DNA of 64,000 nucleotides from DATEDA01 sp963820965 (GTDB lineage Bacteria; Pseudomonadota; Gammaproteobacteria; Burkholderiales; SG8-39): contig CAWGCC010000031.1 in the NCBI GenBank assembly GCA_963820965.1, forward strand, positions 186,001 to 250,000, given 5' to 3'. The stretch's first letter is position 1. Each line of letters opens with the position of its first letter. The translations under genes and the position numbers were made by a program. Below, in pieces: positions 52,144-60,653 of the stretch. Below the pieces are notes generated by a model, which ran no database searches, was not told where the DNA came from, and saw nothing but the letters and a program-made list of their open reading frames with translations.

Positions 52144-53400
52144 TCAGCCCGCTCGCGGGATCCCGCGCGCCCGCGTCTCGCGGACGAAGAGCGCCGAAGC
52201 GAGCCCGAGGAGCGAGAAGCCGAGGATCACCCACAGCCCGCGCTGCCATTCCGCGACGGTGTGCGCGGAGGGCGTTGCGGCGGTGCGATCCCAGTCGAGC
52301 ACCCAGCCGAAGAGCGGCTGCATCAGCGCCGGACCGAGGAAGCAGCCGGTATTGACGAGCGCGGTCGCCATGCCCGAGTACTGCGGCAGGTTCACCTCCT
52401 TCGCGCAGGCCCAGCTGATCGTGAGGCCGGCGGCCGCGAGGCCGATCCCGACGCAGAGGAGGTAGCCCGCCGCCGAGGGCAGCTTCATCCCGGCGAGGAG
52501 CGGCGTCCATGCAAGCGCGAGCAGCCCGGCGCCAAGCACGAACACCGGCCGGCGCCGCCGCAGACGGTCCGAGAGCGCGCCCCACAGGAAGCCGCCGCAG
52601 GCGAAGCTCGCGAGCATCAGGCTCGCGTGGTTCGCCGCGTGCACCCGCGTCATCCCGTGGACTTCCGCGAGATACGGCACGCCCCATAGCCCGGCGAAGC
52701 CGAGGAACGCGCCGCCCATGCCGAGGTTGGCGAAGAAACCCGGCCAGCTCGCCGGATTCGCGAGCACCGCGCCCAGGCCCTTGCGCCAGTCGCCGGCGGC
52801 GAGCCGTACCGGCGCCTGACCCGGCGGCGAGTCGCGGACGAAGACGAGCGCGCCAGCCGACGCCACGAGCGACAGACCCGCCAGAAGCAGCATGACGGTG
52901 CGCCACGGCAACGCCTGCAGCACCCACGCGAACGGCCCGCCCGCGGCGGCCGACGAGAGATTGCCCGCCAGCACCACCACCCCGGTCAGCGTTGCGAAGC
53001 GCCGCTCGTCGAACCACGTGGCGATAAGCTTCAGGGCGGCGACGAACGCGACCGCGGTCCCCAGGCCGACGAGCATCCGGCCGAATGCGGCCCAGCCGAA
53101 CGCCGGCGCGAGCCCGAACATCGCCGCGCCGGCCGTGGCGATCAGCCCGCCGCCGAAGAGGAGCCGCCGCGGGCCGAGCGTGTCCGCGAGCACGCCGCAC
53201 GGGAGCTGCATCGCGGTGTAGACCCAGAAGTACGTCGCGGCCAGCACGCCGAGGGCGACCGCGCTGATCCCGAATGCCTGCACCAGGTCTGCCGCCAACG
53301 CCGCCGGCGCGACGCGATGGAAGAGCCCCAGCATGTAAGCAAGGATCGCCAGCCCGAGGACGAGCCAGCGCCGTGCCGCTGCGGACGAGACCGCGCTCAC
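52144..53400 (-). CDS. MFS transporter
   Basis: A 418-residue major facilitator with twelve predicted helices. It shows the loop 2-3 motif GVLADTLGPRRLLFGGG, the FGRMLVGLGTAVAF segment, and the second-half SDRLRRRRP motif between helices 8 and 9. It resembles the small-molecule permeases annotated as general MFS; the substrate is not readable. ATG at 53400; the gene lies between an unrecognised short ORF and the deleted dehydrogenase. Confidence 0.92.
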   Translation of the reverse strand: MSAVSSAAARRWLVLGLAILAYMLGLFHRVAPAALAADLVQAFGISAVALGVLAATYFWVYTAMQLPCGVLADTLGPRRLLFGGGLIATAGAAMFGLAPAFGWAAFGRMLVGLGTAVAFVAALKLIATWFDERRFATLTGVVVLAGNLSSAAAGGPFAWVLQALPWRTVMLLLAGLSLVASAGALVFVRDSPPGQAPVRLAAGDWRKGLGAVLANPASWPGFFANLGMGGAFLGFAGLWGVPYLAEVHGMTRVHAANHASLMLASFACGGFLWGALSDRLRRRRPVFVLGAGLLALAWTPLLAGMKLPSAAGYLLCVGIGLAAAGLTISWACAKEVNLPQYSGMATALVNTGCFLGPALMQPLFGWVLDWDRTAATPSAHTVAEWQRGLWVILGFSLLGLASALFVRETRARGIPRAG

Positions 53401-53404
53401 GGCC

Positions 53405-53545
53405 TCACGCGACCCCCCACTCCGTCTCGAGCGGGTCGGCCGCGAGCAATCCGCTGAAGTCGCGCGAGGTCGTGAGGATGCATCCCGCCTCTCGGCGTTC
53501 CTTCGCGCCCGAGCGGCACCACGCTTCTTCGCGTACCCGGGTCAC
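53405..53545 (-). other. Short unrecognised ORF or protein tail
   Basis: A 46-codon frame from a GTG at 53545 reads EEAWCRSGAKERREAGCILT, then TSRDFSGLLAADPLETEWGV and stops at 53405. The composition looks like real protein and the frame is open further upstream to the cupin stop. I cannot place it: GCILTTSRDFSGL resembles the end of a PIN-domain toxin, but the rest does not. It could be the tail of a gene whose beginning has been lost. Confidence 0.3.
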
Positions 53546-53565
53546 GGCGGCACGCGCGGGCCGAG

Positions 53566-53790
53566 CTACGTCGCGTGTTTCCGGCCGATGAGGTAACGCA
53601 CTCCGGCCGAGCCGACAGTCTCCCGGTGGGGACGGCCCGCCGGCATCGCGAACACCTCTCCCTCGCAGTAGGTGTGGGCGACGCCATCTGCCGTCAGCGT
53701 GATCTCGCCGGCGAGGACGAGCGCACGGACATCGAACGGGTGGTGGTGATCCTCGGTGGCGAACCCGGCCGGCATGTCCCGCCTCAGCAC
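53566..53790 (-). CDS. Small cupin-domain protein
   Basis: A 74-residue single-cupin protein. The metal-binding motif 1 (FATEDHHHPFDVRALVLAGE: HxHx pattern plus the acidic residue) and motif 2 (FAMPAGRPHRE) are both present. The GTG at 53790 is used. Residues of the same frame continue upstream (SSGASGFGE) into the radical SAM stop, and most cupins of this type have about 20 more N-terminal residues, so the start of the gene may be missing. Confidence 0.8.
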   Translation of the reverse strand: MLRRDMPAGFATEDHHHPFDVRALVLAGEITLTADGVAHTYCEGEVFAMPAGRPHRETVGSAGVRYLIGRKHAT

Positions 53791-53816
53791 CTCGCCGAAT
53801 CCGCTGGCTCCGGAGC

Positions 53817-55589
53817 TCAGGCCTCCGCCGCGGCGAGGACGGCCTTGCGCTTGCGCTGCTTGTCGGCCGCCGCCCGCGCGCCCTCGGTCACGGTGAAGAG
53901 CTCGAGCGCATCAAGGTCGCCGTCCTGCACCGGCTGCATGGCGACGTCCACTTCGGTTGCCGGCGTGCGGCGCACGTGCGCGAGGATGCGGCGGTACCGC
54001 CAGTACAGCGCGCCGTACCGCGCGATCTTGGACACGATCTCGGCCGCGTAGCGGCCGTAGAACACGACCGGGTTCTCGCGCCGCATGCCCGGACGGCGGT
54101 CGCGGCGGTACTTGCGGCGGAAGATGCCGCCCTCCAGGGGGTGTATCCCCTCGATCGCGGGCGGCGCCTGAAAGCTGAACATCTTCGCCCTCATATTGTC
54201 GACGTCGTACCCCCATGCCTGGCTCCGGCGCAGGACGCGCTCGATGTGGTCGGGCGAGTAATAGAGGTTCCAGGCCTTCTTGTAGATCGCAAGCAGTTCG
54301 TCGTCCGACATCGTCCCGTGAGCGGTGGTGACGTGCACCACGTCGTAACGATTCAGATCCGCCTCCATCGGGACGCCCGCGAGGTGCAGCTTCTTGTGGT
54401 CGGCGGAGCCGGGCAGCGGCGTGAGGATGAAGAACTCGAGGAGGTCGATCGGCAGCTCGCGCTGGATGATGCGGATCTCGCGCTCGATCGAGGCCGGCGT
54501 GTCGCCCGGGAAGCCGAGGATGTAACCCGCGAACGTGAGCGTCCCGACCCGATGCCACGCCTGCAGCATCGCCCGGTACTCGGTGATGCGGTTCTGCCCC
54601 TTCTGCGTGTGCTTGAGCGTTTCCGGGTTGATGCTCTCCAGGCCGAGGAACACCCGGTTCACCCCGGCGCGCGCCGCCTTCTCGATGAAGCCGCGGATCT
54701 TGTGCACCGCCGTGTCGACCTGGGCGACGACGTAAATCCGCTCGCCCTCGACCTCGCGCATGTGGATCAGCCGGTCGAAGATCGCCTCCCAGTTCTGGTT
54801 GCGCGCCAGGTTGTCGTCGGTGATGAAGAAGTTGTGCACGCCCTGGGCGAGGTTGGTGCGCACGAGCCGCTCGACGTCGTCGGCGTTGCGCGCGCGCGAC
54901 TTGCGGCCCTGGACGTTGATGATCGTGCAGAAGCTGCAGCTGAACGGGCAGCCGCGGCCGGCGTCGAAGCTCGTCCGCATCCCGGCCGTCCGCGTCACGA
55001 CCTCCACCGGCAGGTACGGCGTCGGCACTCCCTCCAGCCCCGGGAGGTCGTTCATGTAGTTGTAGAGCGGCTTCAGCTCGCGGCGATCGGCGGCCTGCAG
55101 CAGTTCCTCGAAGCGCCCCTCGGCTTCACCGGCGAAGAGGGTGATGCCGAGATCCATCGCCTCGCGCAGTTCCTTCGGGACGTCCGGCAACATCGCGAGG
55201 CAGCCGCTGACGTGGAACCCGCCGATGCAGACCGGGATCCCGGCAGCGGCGAGCGGCCGGGCCAGGTCGACGGCGCGCGGATACTGGTTGGTCTGCACAC
55301 CGACGAGTCCGACCAGACCCCGTCCGCCCGATGCGCGGATCTTCCGGATGATCGCGTCGGGCCGGATGCGAGTGTTGGTCTCGTCCTGGACCGTGATCCG
55401 GATCTCGACATCCGCGCCGAGCACCTGGCGCTCGGCACAGTCGAGCGCGAGGCCGTTCAGCGTCGCCAGCGTGTTCGCCGGAATCGAGGATCGAATCCAC
55501 TGGATGACGTATCCGTCATCGTCGTAGTGGGAAGGTTTGATCAGGAACAGCTCGAAAACCCGAGCCGTGCGAGCCGCTGCGGTCTGAAT
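53817..55589 (-). CDS. B12-binding-domain radical SAM protein, apparently with an ATT start codon
   Basis: About 590 residues. An N-terminal cobalamin-binding-like Rossmann domain (LVGVQTNQYPRAVDLARPLA, VCIGGFHVSG) precedes a radical SAM core with the 4Fe-4S motif GCPFSCSFC (CxxxCxxC) and the TDDNLARNQNWEAIFDRLIH region. No ATG, GTG or TTG exists in frame before the conserved N-terminus (ARVFELFLIKPSHYDDDGYV). A strong AAGGAGGTG sits six bases before an ATT at 55589, which is therefore the best start unless an ATG was misread. The substrate is unknown. It is followed by the cupin gene. Confidence 0.85.
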   Translation of the reverse strand: MQTAAARTARVFELFLIKPSHYDDDGYVIQWIRSSIPANTLATLNGLALDCAERQVLGADVEIRITVQDETNTRIRPDAIIRKIRASGGRGLVGLVGVQTNQYPRAVDLARPLAAAGIPVCIGGFHVSGCLAMLPDVPKELREAMDLGITLFAGEAEGRFEELLQAADRRELKPLYNYMNDLPGLEGVPTPYLPVEVVTRTAGMRTSFDAGRGCPFSCSFCTIINVQGRKSRARNADDVERLVRTNLAQGVHNFFITDDNLARNQNWEAIFDRLIHMREVEGERIYVVAQVDTAVHKIRGFIEKAARAGVNRVFLGLESINPETLKHTQKGQNRITEYRAMLQAWHRVGTLTFAGYILGFPGDTPASIEREIRIIQRELPIDLLEFFILTPLPGSADHKKLHLAGVPMEADLNRYDVVHVTTAHGTMSDDELLAIYKKAWNLYYSPDHIERVLRRSQAWGYDVDNMRAKMFSFQAPPAIEGIHPLEGGIFRRKYRRDRRPGMRRENPVVFYGRYAAEIVSKIARYGALYWRYRRILAHVRRTPATEVDVAMQPVQDGDLDALELFTVTEGARAAADKQRKRKAVLAAAEA

Positions 55590-55759
55590 GACGCACCTCC
55601 TTGACCCGCGCTCGCGGGAACGATCTGGGCGGAAGCGCCCAAAGCGGACTAGTCTACGGCAGTTCGCCCAAGGGGGTCGTGGTGGACGGCGGGCGTCGAC
55701 CCATACCCGCTTTGACAGAGGTGGTAAGAGGTGAGGCGCTCAGCCGCGCCCGGCGAGCA
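55590..55759. other. Spacer upstream of the radical SAM gene
   Basis: About 170 bases with no open frame of note. It contains the AAGGAGG ribosome binding site of the radical SAM gene at its left edge (55594-55602 on the minus strand) and ends at the stop of the small membrane-protein gene. I see no structured RNA. Confidence 0.4.
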
Positions 55760-55924
55760 TCAGTCTTTCTCCTTCAAAGACTGCCAGAGATCCACGATCG
55801 CCATCGCGAGACCGGTGAACCCCACGGCGAAGAGCGCGGGGTCCTTGAGCTTCATCGCGATCGCGCCGATGTAGGTGACCATCAGCGCGATCGCGAAGAT
55901 GCCGGCCAGGATCTTGAATGCCAT
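55760..55924 (-). CDS. Small two-helix membrane protein
   Basis: A 54-residue protein starting at the ATG at 55924 with a strong GGAGGAGG site. It contains two hydrophobic helices (residues about 4-24, ILAGIFAIALMVTYIGAIAM, and about 30-46, ALFAVGFTGLAMAIVDLW) and ends in the charged QSLKEKD. It has the appearance of a conserved small protein. Its place between the amidase-TRAP run and the radical SAM gene gives no clear role. Confidence 0.7.
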   Translation of the reverse strand: MAFKILAGIFAIALMVTYIGAIAMKLKDPALFAVGFTGLAMAIVDLWQSLKEKD

Positions 55925-55949
55925 CTCGACCTCCTCCGCCTGTTCCGCC

Positions 55950-57287
55950 TCAGTCCGCGGCGACCCGCGCGGCGAGCCAACGTGCCGTGCGCAGCAGGCG
56001 CGCATCGCCCGCGCGCGGTCCGACGAGCTGCACACCGAGCGGCAGGCCGTTCGCGCCCCGCATCAGCGGCAGGCTGATCGCCGGCATCCCGCAAAGCGTC
56101 CACAGCGTGCAAAACGCCGGGTCACCGGTGGCGTCGAGGCCCCGCGGCGCGGTTCCCGGCGCCGCCGGCGTCACGATCGCGTCGCAGCGCAGGAACAGCT
56201 CCTCGAAGCTCTCGTTGAGCAGCGGAATCCGCGCGAGCGCCTGCTGGTAGTCGAGGGCGCGCACCTCGCGACCGCGGGCGAGCAGCTCGCGCAGCCGCGC
56301 GGACAGCCGGTCGCGTCCCTTTTCCCACTCGGCGTCGAGGTTCGCCGCCATCTCCGCTGCCATGATCGTGCGATGCCAGTCCCACGCCGCCCGCGCCGAC
56401 GCGGGCAGCTCGAGCTCCTCGACCGCGTCGCCGAGTTCCGCCGTCAGCTCCCCGAACGCTTCCCCGGTCTCCGCTTCGGCACGGTCCCAGACGGGGGTCT
56501 TCACGAACGCGAATCGAGGCGGAAACGGCGGGTCCTGGGCCGCGATCTCGCGGAACGGGATGGACGCGCGCGGCCGGGTGTCGGGGTCGCGCTCGTCGTA
56601 GCCGGTGAGGCTCTCGCACGCGAGCGCGATGTCCTCGAGCGTCCGCGCGAAGACGCCGACGTGGTCGAGGGCACGGGACAGCCTGAGGATGCCGTGGCGC
56701 GGGATCAGGCCGTGCGTCGGCTTGAACCCGTACACGCCGCAGAACGCCGCCGGCCGGATGGTCGAGCCGTTGGTCTGGCTGCCGAGCGCAAGCGGCACCA
56801 TGCCCGCGGCGACTGCCGCGGCCGAGCCCGACGAGGAGCCGCCGGGCGTGTGCTCCGGGTGATGTGGATTGCGCGTCTTGCCCGGCGAGAAGTACGCGCA
56901 CTCGGTGGTTACCGTCTTGCCCATGATCACCGCGCCGGCGGCGCGCAGCCAAGCGACGACGGTCGCGTCGCGCACCGGCGTGCGCCCCGCGTGCAGCACC
57001 GTGCCGTCCTCGGTGAGCATGTCGGCGGTGTCGATGATGTCCTTGATGCCGACCGGCACGCCGTGCAGCGGGCCGCAGGGCCGCCCCTCGCGCCGGTCGG
57101 CATCCCGCGCGCGCGCCTGCGCGCGCACGTGCTCGGGATCGAGAAACTGCCAGGCCTGCACCTGCGGCTCGGCCTCGCGCACGCGCGCGAGGCACGCCTC
57201 CGCGAGCTGCTCGGCGCTGATCGCGCCGTCGCGGATCGCCCGCGCGGCATCGGTGGCAGAGAACCAGTTGAGCTGGGTGACGTCCAT
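55950..57287 (-). CDS. Amidase signature family protein
   Basis: A 445-residue amidase with the catalytic Lys in VGIKDIIDTADML, the Ser-rich loop GGSSSGSAAAVAAG and the nucleophile in SQTNGSTIRPA. It is a diverged paralogue of the amidase at 50542. It starts at the ATG at 57287, five bases after the dctM stop, and is therefore probably the last gene of a dctP-dctQ-dctM-amidase operon. The likely job is to hydrolyse the amide imported by that TRAP system (inference). Confidence 0.92.
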   Translation of the reverse strand: MDVTQLNWFSATDAARAIRDGAISAEQLAEACLARVREAEPQVQAWQFLDPEHVRAQARARDADRREGRPCGPLHGVPVGIKDIIDTADMLTEDGTVLHAGRTPVRDATVVAWLRAAGAVIMGKTVTTECAYFSPGKTRNPHHPEHTPGGSSSGSAAAVAAGMVPLALGSQTNGSTIRPAAFCGVYGFKPTHGLIPRHGILRLSRALDHVGVFARTLEDIALACESLTGYDERDPDTRPRASIPFREIAAQDPPFPPRFAFVKTPVWDRAEAETGEAFGELTAELGDAVEELELPASARAAWDWHRTIMAAEMAANLDAEWEKGRDRLSARLRELLARGREVRALDYQQALARIPLLNESFEELFLRCDAIVTPAAPGTAPRGLDATGDPAFCTLWTLCGMPAISLPLMRGANGLPLGVQLVGPRAGDARLLRTARWLAARVAAD

Positions 57288-57291
57288 GGCC

Positions 57292-58642
57292 TCAGTTGCC
57301 GTAGATCGCCTTCGGCAGCCACATCACGATCTCGGGGCCAGACGTACACCACGACCATGGACAGCAGCACGATGTAAAGGAACGGCATGCAGCCGCTGAA
57401 GATCTGCGTCAGCAGGACGTGCTTCGGGGCGATGCCTTTCAGGTAGTAGGCGGCCATCGCCATCGGCGGCGACAGGAACGCGGTCTGCAGGTTCAGCGCC
57501 ACCAGCAGGCCGAACATCAGCGGGTCGATGTCGAAGTGCTTCAGCATCGGCAGGAAGATCGGCACGAAGATGATGATGATCTCGGTCCATTCCAGCGGCC
57601 AGCCGAGCAGGAAGATGATGAGCTGCGCCACGATCAGGAACGTGATCGGGTTCATGTTCAGGCCGAGCACGAACTTCTCGATGACGCCCTGGCCGCCGAG
57701 ATAGCCGAACACGCCGGCGAAGGTCGCCGAGCCGACGAACAGGAAGCACACCATCGCCGAGGTGCGCGCGGTGAGGTACACCGATTCCTTGAGCCGGCCC
57801 CAGGTGAACGAGCGGTAGGCAACCGACAGCACCATCGAGCCGAAGGCGCCGACCGCCGCCGCCTCGGTCGGCGTCGCCAGCCCGAACATGATCGCGCCCA
57901 GCACGCACAGGATCAGCAGCGCCAGCGGAACGAACGACGTCACCAGCATCATGAACACTTCGCCGGCCGGCACGTTGCCTTCCTCCTTGGGCAGCGGCGG
58001 CGCGAGGTGCGGCTTGAAGATCGCGAGGATCATGACGTACACGCAGTACATCCCGGCAAGCATGAAACCCGGGACGATCGCCGCGGCGTAGAGCTGCACC
58101 ACCGACATGCCGGCCATCGCCGCGTACACGATCAGCATGATCGAGGGCGGGATCAGGATGCCGAGGCAGCCGCCGGCGCAGATCACCCCCGAGGCGAGCC
58201 GGACGTCGTAGCCCGCCTTGAGCATCTGCGGAAACGCGAGCAGGCCCATCAGCGTCACCACCGCGCCGACGATGCCGGTGGCGGTGGCGAACAGCGCGCA
58301 GGTGATCAGGGTCGCCACCGCGAGCGAGCCGGGCACGCGCTTGAGCGCGAGCTGCACGCTGAAGAACAGCTTGTCGAGCAGGTTGGAGCGCTCGACCATG
58401 TAGCCCATCAGCAGGAACAGCGGAATCGCCACCAGCACGTCGTTGTTCATGGTGGTGAAGGTGTTCTGCGTCAGCAGGTAGAACACCCGGTTGTCGAAGA
58501 ACGCCTGGTGCGGCTGGAAGTAGGCGTAGTAGCCGAACCCTACCCCCAGCGCCATCAGCGTGAAGGCGACCGGGAAGCCGATCAGGATCGCGGTCACCAG
58601 GATCCCCAGCATGATCAGGGCGACGATGCTGGGATCGATCAT
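57292..58642 (-). pseudogene. dctM: TRAP transporter large permease DctM, one frameshift near the end
   Basis: Intact for about 435 codons: MIDPSIVALIMLGILVTAIL, twelve or so hydrophobic helices, GLATPTEAAAVGAFGS, and AFLSPPMAMAAYYLKGIAPK. Near 57338 the frame breaks in a CCCC run. With one C removed the protein ends normally in VWPEIVMWLPKAIYGN at 57292. Read as it stands it would run on into the amidase gene out of frame. A homopolymer sequencing error is the simplest explanation. DctM is the ion-coupled transport subunit; it overlaps dctQ by four bases. Confidence 0.92.
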
Positions 58643-59241
58643 CGCGCGGCTCCCGGGGCCGCTTCCTGCGCGGCCTTTCTCGCATGCTCCTCGAGGATCT
58701 GCTTTTCGAGCTCCTCGACGTCGTGGAGCCGCGCCGGCCACTGGTTCTCCCGCAGGCACACGACGCAGCGCAGCACCTCGGCGACGCCCTGCAGCGCGAG
58801 CAGCCCGGCGCCGAACGGGATCAGCATCTTGAGCGGCCAGATCGGCACGCCCGCCGGGCTGTTGACGCTCGACTCGCGGATCCGCATCGACTCGAAACCG
58901 TAGCCCCAGCCCGAGATCACCAGCGCCAGGATGCCGGGGAAGAAGAAGATGACGTAGAGCACCAGCTCCACCATCGCCTGCGTCCGCGGTCGCCAGAGCC
59001 GGTAGAACATGTCGGCCCGCACGTGGCCGCCGCGCGAGAGCGTGTAGGCGCCGGCCATGTAGAACATCGCGCCGTACATCAGGTAGCTCATGTCGAACGC
59101 CCAGCTGGTGGGGTCGTTCAGGACGTAGCGCACGAACACCTCGTACGAGGTGCCGAAGGTGAGGATGATCAGGCACCACGCGAACGCGTGCCCGACCGTC
59201 CGGCTCAGGAGGTCTACGCCGTAGATGAATCGGTTGATCAT
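58639..59241 (-). CDS. dctQ: TRAP transporter small permease DctQ
   Basis: A 200-residue membrane protein with four helices. It has the DctQ features: an N-terminal helix pair with FGTSYEVFVRYVLNDPTSWA, and AYTLSRGGHVRADMFYRLW. A cytoplasmic tail of about 40 residues rich in Glu and Lys follows. It pairs with DctM. It lies 78 bases downstream of dctP, with a terminator-like hairpin in between, and overlaps the dctM start. Confidence 0.93.
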   Translation of the reverse strand: MINRFIYGVDLLSRTVGHAFAWCLIILTFGTSYEVFVRYVLNDPTSWAFDMSYLMYGAMFYMAGAYTLSRGGHVRADMFYRLWRPRTQAMVELVLYVIFFFPGILALVISGWGYGFESMRIRESSVNSPAGVPIWPLKMLIPFGAGLLALQGVAEVLRCVVCLRENQWPARLHDVEELEKQILEEHARKAAQEAAPGAAR

Positions 59242-59259
59242 GGGCTCATCCCGACACGG

Positions 59260-59294
59260 CCAGAAAAATGGGGCGGCGCTCGCCGCACCGCCCC
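59260..59294 (-). terminator. Terminator-like hairpin between dctP and dctQ
   Basis: Read leftward, GGGGCGG (59294-59288) pairs with CCGCCCC (59276-59270) around an 11-base loop and is followed at once by ATTTTTCT. This is a classical intrinsic terminator. Placed after the binding protein but before the permease genes, partial termination would give more DctP than DctQM mRNA. Confidence 0.75.
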
Positions 59295-59319
59295 AGTCGC
59301 TTCCGACTCGCGCGTCCGC

Positions 59320-60462
59320 TCAGGTCGGGATCTTGGTCTTGAAGACGTGCTCGTAGCCGAGCCGGTAGTCCGCCTCGTTGAGGAACATGTAGTAGGCGAC
59401 GCGCTTCGCGAACGCGCGCTGCGACTCCACCACCTTGGCGAAGAACGGGTCTTCCTTCGAGAGCTTCGGCGTGATCACGTCCCAGGCCTTGAGCTGCTCC
59501 ACGAAGACCGACTTCGGCGTGCGGATCACCTTCACCTTGTGCTGGTCGATGAGCAGCTGCAGGTCGCGCGAGTAGTTGTCCATCGCGGTGAAGAAGTTCG
59601 ACGAGTTCGCCGCCTCGACCCCGTACTGCAGGATCGCCTGCAGGTCCTTCGGCAGCGAGTTGAACTTCGGCTTGTTGAAGACGATCTCGAAGAACTCCAT
59701 CGCCTGGTGGTAGCTGCCCATCATGTAGTTCTTGATCACGTCCTGGGCGCCGAAGCGCATGTCCGAGGTCGGGTTGTTGAACTCGAAGGCGTCGATCACG
59801 CCGCGCTCGAGCGCCGGGATGATCTCGCCGCCCGGCAGCTGCGTCACCTTCGCGCCCATCTCCTGGAACAGATCCGCCGCGAGACCCACGGTGCGGTACT
59901 TGAGGCCCTTCAGCTCCTTCGCGTCCGTGATCGGCTTCTTGAACCAGCCGAGCGGCTGGGTGGGCATCGGCATGGCGAAGAAGCCGACCACGTTGAGGTT
60001 CAGCTTCGCGAGCAGCTCGTTGTAGAGCTGCAGCCCGCCGCCGCGGTAGATCCAGGCGAGCGTCTGCTGCGCGTCCATGCCGTTGATCGGGCCGGAGCCG
60101 AACAGCGACGCCGCCTTGCTCTTGCCGTACCAGTACACCGGCACGCTGTGGTTGGCGTCGAGCACGCCCTTGCTCGTCGCGTCCATCACCTCGAACGGCT
60201 TCACGACCGCGCCGGCGACGAGGTAGTCGATGCGGAGCCTGCCGCCCGCCATCTCGTTCACGCGCTTGACGTACTCCTCGGCCATCTCGTTGAAGATGTC
60301 CTTGGCGCCCCAGGCGCCCTGCATCTTGATGACGACGGGCTGCTGGGCCTTCATGATCATCGGGAAACCCATCGTCGCCGCGCCGGCAGTGGCGGCGGCA
60401 GCGCCGGTCAGGAACCGGCGGCGGGTTGGCGGGGCGGGTTTCTTCGTCTGCTCGTTGCTCAT
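59320..60462 (-). CDS. dctP: TRAP transporter substrate-binding protein DctP
   Basis: A 380-residue periplasmic protein with a twin-arginine signal (TRRRFLTGAAAATAGA). The DctP fold is visible from VVIKMQGAWGAKDIFNEMAE, with the conserved substrate-clamping ELKGLKYRT (Arg), GGEIIPALERGVIDAFEFNN and SYHQAMEFFEIVFNKPKFNS. The export by Tat and the FEFNNPTSD pocket resemble the branch that binds keto acids or amides. It heads the leftward dctP-dctQ-dctM-amidase operon. ATG at 60462. Confidence 0.93.
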   Translation of the reverse strand: MSNEQTKKPAPPTRRRFLTGAAAATAGAATMGFPMIMKAQQPVVIKMQGAWGAKDIFNEMAEEYVKRVNEMAGGRLRIDYLVAGAVVKPFEVMDATSKGVLDANHSVPVYWYGKSKAASLFGSGPINGMDAQQTLAWIYRGGGLQLYNELLAKLNLNVVGFFAMPMPTQPLGWFKKPITDAKELKGLKYRTVGLAADLFQEMGAKVTQLPGGEIIPALERGVIDAFEFNNPTSDMRFGAQDVIKNYMMGSYHQAMEFFEIVFNKPKFNSLPKDLQAILQYGVEAANSSNFFTAMDNYSRDLQLLIDQHKVKVIRTPKSVFVEQLKAWDVITPKLSKEDPFFAKVVESQRAFAKRVAYYMFLNEADYRLGYEHVFKTKIPT

Positions 60463-60653
60463 GGAGATGCTCCTTCGGTAGTGAATCGCTATTCGGTTGT
60501 CGCCGGGACGCTGCCGCGTACGTTGCGCAACAGCTCGGGTGAATCGGATATTCCGCGCGGCGCTGCTGCTGCAGCGCGGAATGCATCACTCCCCTCCGGC
60601 AATAAGCTCGAGAATGGTATGCCCGAAAGCCCGGGGCAGCAAGCAAATAGCCG
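60463..60653. other. Spacer upstream of dctP
   Basis: About 190 bases between dctP and the permease gene. The right edge holds the stop of the NhaD-like gene and the left edge the AAGGAG-type ribosome binding site of dctP (60467-60475 on the minus strand). A GC-rich palindrome, GCGCGGCGCTGC/GCAGCGCGG, occurs near 60555-60580. No gene seen. Confidence 0.4.

Noticed and set aside
53405..53545. VapC/PIN toxin call for the short ORF
   Set aside because: Only the ILTTSRDF segment is suggestive; the acidic catalytic residues of a PIN domain and an antitoxin gene are absent.
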